Source of the DNA: an uncultured Latescibacterota bacterium
GTDB lineage: Bacteria; Latescibacterota; UBA2968
Length of the DNA stretch: 64,000 nucleotides
Direction of reading: 5' to 3'
Assembly: GCA_958295785.1 (NCBI GenBank)
Contig: OY282377.1
Span: forward strand, 4,528,896 to 4,592,895
Of the stretch, positions 8,671 through 16,923 are shown piece by piece. The notes under the pieces were generated by a model that saw only the letters and a program-made list of their open reading frames with translations, had not been told where the DNA came from and searched no databases. The number at the start of each line of letters is the position of its first letter. Within the stretch, counting starts at the first letter, position 1. The position numbers and the translations under genes were made by a program.

Positions 8671-9596
8671 GAAGCCCTAACATAAAGAAATCAAGCGTCT
8701 GAAACAGATGAGAGAACAGCCGATGGAGAGGAACGCCTCATGGATGTCCGCTCTGCGTTCGTCGCGCACCCGCAGTCTGCGGAACTGCCGGAGCCAGGCC
8801 AGCGTCCGCTCAACGACCCACCGGTACACACCCAACCCGCTACCATGCTCTGTACCCCGTCGGGCGATCACCGACGAGATGTGGCGCGCACGCAGGGCCT
8901 TCCGGCATGCCTTCGAGTCATAGGCACGGTCTGCATACAGCCGTTGGGGTCTGCGGCGCGGACGACCACGTTTGCCTCTGACCGCAGGCACGGCGTCCAC
9001 CCATGGCAACCATTGCGTCACATCTGGCCGGTTCGCCTCGGTCACAATCGCGGCCAGAGGCAGCCCGTTGGCATCGGTGATCACATGATGCTTACGCCCG
9101 GGCTTGCGGCGGTCTGTGGGATTGAGGCCGGTTTTTTTTTTGCCCCCCACCGCACGGAGGGAGGCACTGTCCACACAGGCGCGAGACCCGTCCAGGCCAT
9201 CGGCCGCTCGCAGTTTGGACAACAGCAGATGATGAAGCCGCTCCCACACGCCGGCGTCATGCCATGCCTTCAGACGACGCCAGCAGGTCATCCCGGAACC
9301 ACACCCCATCTCTTGGGGCAACTGATCCCACGGGATGCCGCTCTTCAGGACGAATAGAAGGCCGGTCAACGCCTTGCGGTCATCAATGCGCTTACGGCCG
9401 GGAAAGCGGAATCGTCTCGGCTTGGGAACCGGCAAAAGGGGGTGGACCTTTTCCCAGAGGGCATCGCTCACGAGGGGGTTGGTCATCTGTTCCTCCTCGC
9501 CCGGTTGCAGATGCCGGGCATGGACGTTGTAAGGGTTGGGCTGAGAAGAAAAGCGGCCTCTCACAAATCCATGGCAACGCTTTTTGTTAGGGCTTC
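8671..9596. mobile_element. IS5-family insertion sequence, complete
   Basis: A 926-bp element bounded by inverted repeats starting GAAGCCCTAACA and flanked by TTA duplications (8668-8670 and 9597-9599). It carries one transposase gene on the minus strand. It inserted just after the stop codon of the OLD-family nuclease, between that gene and the helicase operon. Its two ends are the same sequences that make up the four 112-bp MITEs in the window. Confidence 0.92.
8677..9486 (-). CDS. IS5-family transposase
   Basis: A 269-aa DDE transposase. DUF4096-like N-terminus (WEKVHPLLP), then the catalytic Asp in RACVDSASLRA, the second in LYADRAYDSK, and the Glu in RWVVERTLAWL. The ATG at 9486 has a strong GAGGAGG upstream; an earlier in-frame start at 9564 would place codons in the terminal repeat region and lacks a ribosome site. 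The frame is intact, so this copy may be active and could mobilise the MITEs in trans. Confidence 0.9.
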   Translation of the reverse strand: MTNPLVSDALWEKVHPLLPVPKPRRFRFPGRKRIDDRKALTGLLFVLKSGIPWDQLPQEMGCGSGMTCWRRLKAWHDAGVWERLHHLLLSKLRAADGLDGSRACVDSASLRAVGGKKKTGLNPTDRRKPGRKHHVITDANGLPLAAIVTEANRPDVTQWLPWVDAVPAVRGKRGRPRRRPQRLYADRAYDSKACRKALRARHISSVIARRGTEHGSGLGVYRWVVERTLAWLRQFRRLRVRDERRADIHEAFLSIGCSLICFRRLISLC

Positions 9597-9601
9597 TTAA
9601 T

Positions 9602-11807
9602 TTACAGAACTATATCTTCAAAACGCCTCATCAATTGCTTGAATAGCATCTCTGCCCTATCCAAAATATCTTCCGATATTTCCGTTGACTCATCCGTCGA
9701 CCATGATACAACGATCCGGCGTGCAACCTCTGGCTTCCAACCTTCTGGCAACTCGACGTTATCTCGCTTAGCAACACGCTTGATTTGGTCAACAAGGCTA
9801 CCTCGGTTACGATCATCTGGGTTCAAACTTACTGTCTTGCCAACGAACTCACTCAGTACTGCTAGAATTGTCTTCTCACCAATGATATCCTCAATCTCGC
9901 ACTCCTCTTGGCCTAACACATCTCCCAACATCAACACTGCCTTTTCATTGCCCTCATACAATTCCTTCATCAGGGAATCTCGCCGTGCCCTCCCAGCATC
10001 GTCGCCATCAAGCAAGACTATCGGGCGCACTTCCTGTCCAAGGAACAACGACGCGATATAACCAACATTTTTGGTTCCTCCGCACGGCGTTATATAGATA
10101 TCGTCAGGCAAACTCTGACGCCCGAGCGTACGACAATGAAGATTCAAGCTGTGGAGATAAAGGTAATCCGTCATCCCTTCCACCAGCACATTTTTTTGAT
10201 GCTGGAAAAGCCCGCGCACCATTGCGTAACCCGCCGCCGCTTGCAGAGGAAAGATCGTTTCCCTGTCTTTAGGCCAACCATCAATACTGATACGCGAATG
10301 TCCGGATTTGTCTTCAGTTACAGGTCGAACTCTGTGTATATGCTCACCATCTATCAAAAACGGCGAGTGCGTGGTGTAGATAAGCGGATTATCTTCCGAC
10401 AATTTTTCAAAGAACGATATCAGTTCTTGCTGTGCGGTTGGGTGCAAATGTAGCCCAGGTTCGTCCAGTAGTAAGACAGCGTCCTTATGTCCTTCCTCTG
10501 ATTCCACCAAAAACAGCAAATAAAATGAGAAGAACTATTGAAACCCTTTGCTACGGCTTTCCAATTCTATATCCACATTCGGTCTTCGATCATCAGATAC
10601 CCATATACGAAAATAATCGCCGTCGGCTTGATATTTGATTGTGTGTCGTCTCTGACCAAACCACTGGCTAAAATTTTCCGAAATACCAATAGATGCTGAG
10701 TTTAACTTAATACTTCGTTCATCTATTCGTTTCTGATCCTTTTGAATCATATCTTCAGTAACTGAACGATTATATCTGTGTGCTTCTCTTGTCTCTCCAT
10801 CGCCTAAATTCGCAATTTCTTCGGCAGCAAGATTCACATGTTTGAACACCGCATTGATAGTCCGAACACGCGAATTTTGCGGTTCCGACCCCAAGTCCTC
10901 CAAGAATCGCGGCAAGTACACCGCGCCATCAAGAATGCCATAGTTCTCAAAATAAATGAAAACAGGTAGTTCGCTCTCAATGGCTTCATCAAGCTGTTGT
11001 GGAATCGAGGACGCCGTGGACCGGCTGAGCAGATCATCGACTTTCTCATTCAGAGCCTCAATGAGAGCGGCCGATGTAGGATGCGAAAATGAATTTGCTT
11101 CTTCCCGCACTTGGCGCAACAACCCACTCCCCTCATCCGTTCGCAAATTTTGCAGTTCTGCAATGGCGTCTTTCTTTGGGTCAGCCCAATTCGCCAGATT
11201 TGTCCTGATTTCTTGCATTTCAGGCTCTTGATAGTCTGGGGACGAAAGCCGCCGTGCCCCTTTCGCGCATACATCCAAAGCCTCTTTTAACTCACTTGGA
11301 GCAACCAGATCCGGTGGTACCTCTGGGTCGTATTTGAACTTTAGAGATCCATCATAGAAGCGCGTCGAAATCGCCTTTTGCGGTATCTCGGCACCTTTCA
11401 ACTGTTCCCTAAGCTCCTGTTGAAATTCATCCGAAAGCTCAAATTCTACCGAGCACACCGGCCATTCGCTATCATCTCGATACTCAGCGGTGAATCGGTC
11501 ACGCGGGAAATCCCGTTGCGCGTTGTAAGAGTCCCTAACATAAAGCGTTGACATGGATTTGTGAGAGGCCGACTTTGAGGCGTACCTGCGGGTGTTCACT
11601 CATCTGTTTCAGACGCTTGCTTTCTTTATGTTAGGGACTCTAAGGCTCAGCGGTCGCCGGATTGAACTTGTGCTGAGCCTTTAGCAGAGCAGTCTTGCCG
11701 GATTCGTTCCGGCCAACAAAAGCCGTCACGCGCTCAAGCGGAATCCAGCCGCTATCGTTGATGTTGCGGTAATTTAGAACTCGAAACTGCTTTATGGTCA
11801 ATTTCAT
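9602..11807 (-). pseudogene. OLD-family ATP-dependent nuclease, broken by a MITE and a nonsense codon
   Basis: Reading from ATG 11807 gives MKLTIKQFRV and the Walker A region VGRNESGKTALL, then stops in the MITE at 11529-11640. Removing the MITE and one TAA copy restores the frame at ATAEPYNAQR. The frame continues to an in-frame TAG at 10535-10537 where relatives have Trp (GFQ-stop-FFSFYL), then on to LLLDEPGLHLHP (signature/Walker B) and a TOPRIM domain with VLVEGMTD and LLDGDDAGR. Restored length would be about 698 aa. OLD proteins join an ABC-type ATPase to a TOPRIM nuclease and occur in Gabija and other phage-defence sets. It starts 11 nt after the hsdS stop. As read, no full product is possible. 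Confidence 0.85.
11529..11640. mobile_element. MITE copy 1 (112 bp) inside the OLD nuclease gene
   Basis: A 112-bp element with ends GAGTCCCTAACA and TGTTAGGGACTC, flanked by TAA duplications (11526-11528 and 11641-11643). Its outer parts match both ends of the IS5-family element at 8671. It inserted in a Tyr codon about 50 residues after the nuclease start, separating Walker A from the rest of the protein. Confidence 0.92.
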
Positions 11808-11817
11808 TTCGCAATCC

Positions 11818-13315
11818 TCATGAGTTTTCCAGTGCTAGTACCTTCTCCACCATTGCATTTGGCTCTATCACCTTGCCGAGATGAGATAGTTCGGCCGCCT
11901 CGCGCACATCCACTTGGCCTGTGACCACATCGGCGATCAGGCGAGTTCGGTATTCGCTCAACAAGTCAATTTCCCGCCGGGCACGAGTAATGGCGGCGTC
12001 GATGGCGGCGGTCTGTTTGTCCAAATACGCGGCGATAGCGGCTTGTTCGGCGAGGGGTGGAACGCATACATGAAATGAACGAAAGCGACTTTCAGCAATG
12101 GCCGGATACGCAATGCCAACCGATTCCGCTGTTACGCGGTCGGTAAATGCGTCATTCTGGACCACATAACTCACGAATTTGGGCGCAGTCGCACGGCGCG
12201 GAGTAAGAACAGCAAAGCCCGTTGAGCAGATCAAGGCGTCGTTCACTTCTTCGGCAAACCAAACCGCTTTCAAGTACGTCCTCACTGTGGAGATGATGGT
12301 ATCTCCGCTTTTGACGATGCGCCTAGCCCTCGATGGCGCATGAGCGAAACAAATGGTGGAAGGTTCCTCTACGAGTACACCTGTGCCTACTGCGCCGATT
12401 TCCAAATAACGAAAATCAAAGTCGGGATCTGTTGTTTCGGGTAGCACCGCCTCATTGATTCCGACCCAGTGCTTCAACCGCCGCACTTCCCAATGCGCGG
12501 GCACATCGCCGAGCCACGCGACGCCGGAGGGTTTGAGGGGCACATCGGGGTCAAGCCCGCGCGTGACCGATTCGTGGATAACGGCTTGGCGATACTCCTT
12601 GAGCAACTCGATGAGCCGCTCCCGGCTACGGAGATAGCGGACGATGCGCCCGTCGGTGTGATCGAGGTAGCGGACGATGGCGGCTTGTTCGGCGGGGGGC
12701 GGGAGAGGAACTTCAAGGCAGTAGAGGTCATCCGTGTACATACGGAGCCTACTTTCCACTATGCCGGTGGAAATGGCCTTGATACGTGCCTTATAGGTTG
12801 GGGAACGAAGCAAAAAATGAAAGTACCACGGCTGTACATCCGCCTTAAATCTATAAACACAGTATGAGGGACTTACAATGCCACAGAATTGGGAAACGCC
12901 CATGCTGCCATTCCATGCGAGCATGATATTCACTACGAGGTCATTGGCTTCAACACATTTATAGCCTACCAATGACTCTGCCCGAGTGTCCACCTCGTCC
13001 TTACCCCCTGCCTGTTTTCGCAACGTGACACCGGTGTACTGAGATACACTTAGAGTCCCTAACAAAAAGCGTTGACATGGATTTGTGAGAGGCCGACTTT
13101 GAGGCATTCCTGCGGGTATTCACTCATCTGTTTCAGACGCTTGATTTCTTTATGTTAGGGCTTCTTAGCAACTGCTCACTTCCGTCAACGGAACGGGTAG
13201 CGCACTCCGATAGGAGGTATTTCAACCGCCGCACCTCCCAATGCGCGGGCACATCGCCGAGCCACGCGACGCCGGAGGGCTTGTAGGATGGGTAGGGTTT
13301 CAGGTCGGCAGTCAT
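11818..13315 (-). pseudogene. hsdS: Type I restriction specificity subunit HsdS, split by a MITE
   Basis: Two target-recognition domains are visible, each opening with PSGVAWLGDVPAHWEVRRLK and closing with a conserved PPxxEQAAI-xYLD helix. The N-terminal piece runs from ATG 13315 to GSEQLL; the MITE at 13053-13164 with TTA duplications intervenes; SVSQYTGV continues on the far side in the same original frame. Without the insertion the protein would be about 460 aa, normal for HsdS. No HsdM or HsdR gene lies beside it. The distal 429-aa part could in principle be made from an internal start, but it would lack most of the first recognition domain. Confidence 0.85.
13053..13164. mobile_element. 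MITE copy 2 (112 bp) inside hsdS
   Basis: Same 112-bp unit as the other three copies, with left end GAGTCCCTAACA, right end TGTTAGGGCTTC and perfect TTA duplications at 13050-13052 and 13165-13167. Confidence 0.92.
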
Positions 13316-13691
13316 TTTAAGATGCTTTATATTTTCGGATGTTATCAAGCAATGTGCGTAGTTCTGTTACTGACTCGGACGCCTCAATAAATTTGGAGTA
13401 CGCCGAGAAGGCATTATCAATTAGTTATTGTATGTAATGATTTTGATGGGATATACTCTCAGGGAGTCCTCATCCTTCTTTCTGGTATCTGGATTTTCCC
13501 ATCCCCGAGGTAATTTGCCGACAATGCAAACTGTTTCAATCGGATATTGACTCTCCTTTGCATCCTTCTTCAATTCGTTTTCAAGTGCATTAATATATCT
13601 CCTAATTTGTGACTCAATTTCTGTCTTATCTAATGCTCTTGAAGCTCTTTTCAGTTCGATAATGACATGTGCGGCAGCAACTCTACGATAT

Positions 13692-14784
13692 TAGGACTTA
13701 CGCATGCTGAGTTAAAAAAAGGGTGCAATTCCGTAAAATTTATCACTTTGAGGAGGTGTCAATGCGCCAACCGACGCGTTTGGATTACTGTCAGTATCTG
13801 CTTAGCAGTCCCCTCAACGATACCCTGACCCATTTCGCCGACCATAGCGCAGGGTTCAGTCATGATATGATCAACCGCTATCTCGCCGGTGATCGTATCC
13901 CCCCCCGCTTGGTGTGGGAACACGTCAAAGACCACATCGCGCTGACGCCCAAAGGCTATGTGATCTTTGATGACCCGGTTTTAGACAAGCGACACGCGCG
14001 CAAGATCGCGTGAGTGCGCCGTCAATAGAGCGGCAACGCCCAAGGCGTCATCAATGGCATTGGGGTGGTCACATGTGTCTATGTCAATCCGCAACAGGAT
14101 CGGTTCTGGCTGATTGACTATCGGATTTATGACCCGCAAGGCGATGGCAAAACCAAATGGGATCATCTCAAGGACATGCTCTCTGCGTTGGTCTATCAGA
14201 AGCGCCTTCCTTTTACCGGGGTCTTGATGGACAGTGGGTATGCGACCAAAACGGTCATGCGACACATAGAGCAGATGCAAAAAACCTATTATTGTCCCCT
14301 CAAGACGAACCGGCGCGTGGACGAGTAGGCAGGCACAATCCCCTACCAGCGCGTAGATAGCTTAACTTGGACGAAAGCGCAACGCAAACAAGGCAAGTCA
14401 ATTAAAATCAGAGGGTTCCCCAAAGACCACAAAGTGAAATTATTCCGGGTGGCGTCTTCTGCCAGACGCACGGCGTATGTCGTAACCAACGACCATGCTC
14501 AAAACGATTCTTCAGTGGTACAACAAGTGTGTCACAGGCGATGGAAAATTGAGCAATTTCACCGCGAAGTCAAACAGGTGACCGGGCTTGAAAAGTGTCA
14601 ATGCCGGTTGGCACGCATTGTACGAAATCATATTGGGTGTGCGATGTTCGTTTGGATTCGACTCGCGCAGGTGGCCTATCAAACAGGACAAACCATTTAT
14701 CAAGTCAAATACCGGGGGATGGCTGACTTCTTGAGACAACAACTCAAAGCACCTCATATTCCAATGGAGATTGCGTAAGTCCTA
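13692..14784. mobile_element. IS701/IS4-like insertion sequence with a decayed transposase
   Basis: A 1093-bp element with inverted ends TAGGACTTACGCA and TGCGTAAGTCCTA and 5-bp GATAT target duplications (13687-13691, 14785-14789). The exact duplications show simple insertion into the nuclease-like gene. The transposase has three in-frame stops. Confidence 0.88.
13762..14778 (+). pseudogene. IS701/IS4-like transposase with three in-frame stops
   Basis: ATG 13762 follows a strong GAGGAGGTG site. One reading frame runs to 14778 but is interrupted by TGA at 14011, TAG at 14026 and TAG at 14326; no frameshift is needed. DDE landmarks persist: VIFDDPVLDK, GVLMDSGYATK, and EQFHREVKQVTGLEKCQCR with the Glu. 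It would be about 338 aa if restored. Because the element keeps perfect target duplications and ends, the stops look like later decay of an inactive copy. Confidence 0.85.
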
Positions 14785-15057
14785 GATATCTAATATCGAG
14801 CCTGACGCTCTTTCCTTTTTTACGAACTCGGGATATGACCGCCGCCTGAAGGCGTTCTTCCATATTGGCATAACGGGTCGCCCGTTCCCATGCAGGATCA
14901 AGAAGCCACAAATGGTCAAATATGTACTTTTGTAATACCTTTTCTTTTTCATTCGTCTCAACTTTATCGTGGAATTGCTTGATTACATCAAGCCGTTCTT
15001 GAACAATCTGGTGATAGTGAGCCGCCTCTATAGTATCAACATCAGATAGATAGCTAA

Positions 15058-15169
15058 GAAGCCCTAACAAAAAGAGTTGACATGGATTTGTGAGAGGCCG
15101 ACTTTGAGGCGTTCCATCGGGTGTTCACTCATCTGTTTCAGACGCTTGATTTCTTTATGTTAGGGCTTC
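15058..15169. mobile_element. MITE copy 3 (112 bp)
   Basis: Same 112-bp unit, ends GAAGCCCTAACA/TGTTAGGGCTTC. The flanks do not match: TAA on the left (15055-15057), TTA on the right (15170-15172). The left side is the broken nuclease-like gene, and the right side does not continue it. Confidence 0.9.
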
Positions 15170-15213
15170 TTATTGAGATTCCGATTTCGTCCTTTTGGAC
15201 TCTTTAGGTCGCG

Positions 15214-15606
15214 CTACACCGCCCGCGCAATGTCAGTCCGGGTGAAATCTTCGCCCTTGAACAGCAACGGCACCTGTCGTACAGACGCCAGTGCGTAAGC
15301 AAAGGTATCGCCAAAATTGAGACTCGCGGAATGCCCACGGCCTTTGCCATAGCGTTCATAAGCACCAGCGGCGGCCCACAATTGCTCCTCGTCTAATGGA
15401 ATCAAACGCACGAAAGGACTATCGAAAAACTGGATTGCGGATTGATAGACGCCACGGCCTTTGCCCATCGCAACAATCATCAGTTCAACAGCACTGGCGG
15501 TAGAGACCAACACTTCTCCATCATTGACCATCGCATCTAAAAACGCTGGGCCTTCCAGTTCGTTGGTCAGTACTGCCATGATTGCTGACGTGTCGGCCAC
15601 CATCAT
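15214..15606 (-). CDS. vapC: PIN-domain toxin, VapC family
   Basis: A 130-aa PIN-domain ribonuclease. The four-acid pattern is present: VADTSAI (first Asp), the AVELMIV Glu, and NFGDTFAYALA with the third Asp, followed by LLFKGEDF with the last acid. VapC toxins cleave specific RNAs, often initiator tRNA, and are neutralised by the cognate VapB. The ATG overlaps the antitoxin stop by 4 nt, the usual coupled arrangement. It lies at the edge of the degraded defence island. Confidence 0.88.
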   Translation of the reverse strand: MMVADTSAIMAVLTNELEGPAFLDAMVNDGEVLVSTASAVELMIVAMGKGRGVYQSAIQFFDSPFVRLIPLDEEQLWAAAGAYERYGKGRGHSASLNFGDTFAYALASVRQVPLLFKGEDFTRTDIARAV

Positions 15607-15896
15607 TTCGGAAGCCCCTGTTCGTCATACAACTCGTCCTGCCAGACTTTGGACGGCGGATTCTCGTCGTCAAAGGGATGCAACGCACGGTTTCGCTTCG
15701 CCACTTTCCGCCAATACGCCATTTCCGCATCCATCTCCTCGGGCGTCATCTTGCGGCGTGCTATAGGCGTTTTCGCATCCAAGTCATCCAGGGCCATTTT
15801 CAGCACCTGATCCCTTGCGTCCTGACCGGCAAAGCCCAACCGCTTGGCCAAATCGACGATGCGGGCCTCTGTCTCCGGTTTGAGTGTCATTGCCAT
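15603..15896 (-). CDS. vapB: VapB-type antitoxin
   Basis: A 97-aa protein with the N-terminal MAMTLKPETEARIVDLAKRLGF ribbon-helix-helix-like pattern of PSK-type antitoxins and a charged, proline-containing C-terminus expected to wrap the toxin. GAGGATAAT precedes ATG 15896. It is the first gene of the toxin-antitoxin pair and would be expected to autoregulate the operon. Confidence 0.8.
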   Translation of the reverse strand: MAMTLKPETEARIVDLAKRLGFAGQDARDQVLKMALDDLDAKTPIARRKMTPEEMDAEMAYWRKVAKRNRALHPFDDENPPSKVWQDELYDEQGLPK

Positions 15897-15984
15897 ATTA
15901 TCCTCTTTTTTTTTCGTTTAATCCGTGATCGCCTTTCATCTGCCTTCATCTGTGGTTGCCTTTAGCCTTGTATCTTGCATTTTC

Positions 15985-16012
15985 GGGCGGGCACGGGGGC
16001 ACCGCCCCTACG
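15985..16012. repeat. GTAGGGGC-type palindromic repeat
   Basis: GGGCGGGCACGGGGGCACCG followed by CCCCTACG, within a longer unit that also includes TGCAAGATACAAG. The same unit occurs at 59921 and 62258, with shorter relatives at 31088, 46198 and 47878. It lies in the 192-nt gap between vapB and the batE-like gene. Confidence 0.8.
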
Positions 16013-16088
16013 TTTCTATCATGGCAGTTGTACACCGCCCGTGCCCTTCGTGGATTCCCCTCGTCTTTCATCCCCGACCACCAATTCA

Positions 16089-16853
16089 TCAAACCCGCTC
16101 CAACGCGCTGGCCTCAATCCACCCGCCGAGGCCCGAGTGCAGGCGCACCAGCAACCATCCGCCTTCTGCGCGCTCGATCTTGACCTTTGTGCCCTCGTGG
16201 AGCGTGAACACCTGAAGAAAATCCCGGCCCGGCCCGCTGCGTCCAATGGCTTCATCTGCCAAAATAACGGCTTTGGGAATGCGGTGTTGATGCGACTTAA
16301 ACGCGAGCATGCTGGCACTGCCCAAAAGCGCGACCGCGACCAGCGCCAGCAACCCGCCCCACAACACGCGTCGGATGGGCATAAAAATCCAACACACCGC
16401 GACGCCCCCCAAACCAAAGACAAACACACAGACCATAACCGCCAGCATATCGACCGAGAAAAATGCAAAAATCGCCTGCAAGACCCGCGTCACGACATTC
16501 TCCTCATCCTCGGTTTCTCGATCTACTTTTTGGGCATTGGCAAATTGCAAATTCGCCAGCACATCCGCATCTTTAGGCATCAATTTCAACGCGCGTTCAT
16601 AAGACAAAATCGCACGGCCCAATTGCCCGTTCTTAAAATAGGCATTGCCCAAATTGTAATACACCTCGCCGTTGTTCAGCCCCTCGGCAAGAACGCGCTG
16701 ATATGCCGAAATCGCCGCCTCAAAATGCCCTGCGCGATACTGTTCATTGCCCCGATTGTAGAGCGCGGCGAGCGATTCGGAGGCAGAGATCGCGTCCACA
16801 TGCATCAGCCCCATCGCAACCGCGCCAACGAGGTACAACACCACTTTCATCAT
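16089..16853 (-). CDS. BatE-like TPR/SH3 membrane protein
   Basis: A 254-aa protein. A signal-like N-terminus is followed by TPR repeats (residues 28-110, with YNRGNEQYRAGHFEAAI and YYNLGNAYFKNGQLGRAI), two membrane helices near 130-190, and a C-terminal bacterial SH3 domain containing GPGRDF and WLLVRL. This is the BatE arrangement from Bacteroides-type aerotolerance (Bat) operons. It follows the BatD gene on the same strand, 70 nt away. Confidence 0.75.
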   Translation of the reverse strand: MMKVVLYLVGAVAMGLMHVDAISASESLAALYNRGNEQYRAGHFEAAISAYQRVLAEGLNNGEVYYNLGNAYFKNGQLGRAILSYERALKLMPKDADVLANLQFANAQKVDRETEDEENVVTRVLQAIFAFFSVDMLAVMVCVFVFGLGGVAVCWIFMPIRRVLWGGLLALVAVALLGSASMLAFKSHQHRIPKAVILADEAIGRSGPGRDFLQVFTLHEGTKVKIERAEGGWLLVRLHSGLGGWIEASALERV

Positions 16854-16923
16854 TTCCCGCCTTAAAGCTGTTTTTAATTTTTGAGACCTACTCCCCGGTG
16901 CGGGAGGGGCATCGTGTCACGCC

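Larger units (their letters stand above)
13421..15057 (-). pseudogene. C-terminal part of a PD-(D/E)XK nuclease-like protein, split by an IS
   Basis: The proximal piece (15057 to 14790) reads from the MITE edge through SYLSDVDTIEAAHY, YIFDHLWLLDPAWERA and KSVRLDIRY. The IS701-like element at 13692-14784, with GATAT duplications, cuts it. Past the IS the frame resumes with RRVAAAHVIIELKRASR and ends at TAA 13421-13423. The D-x(n)-IELK arrangement is the PD-(D/E)XK nuclease signature. The block resembles the C-terminus of GHKL-ATPase restriction proteins of the BbrUII/HgiDII type, though this is recalled, not tested. The N-terminal part is missing beyond the MITE at 15058. Confidence 0.65.

Noticed and set aside
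10535-14328. Alternative genetic code or stop-codon recoding
   Set aside because: The in-frame stops are both TAG and TGA, limited to genes already damaged by mobile elements, and intact genes use all three stops normally.
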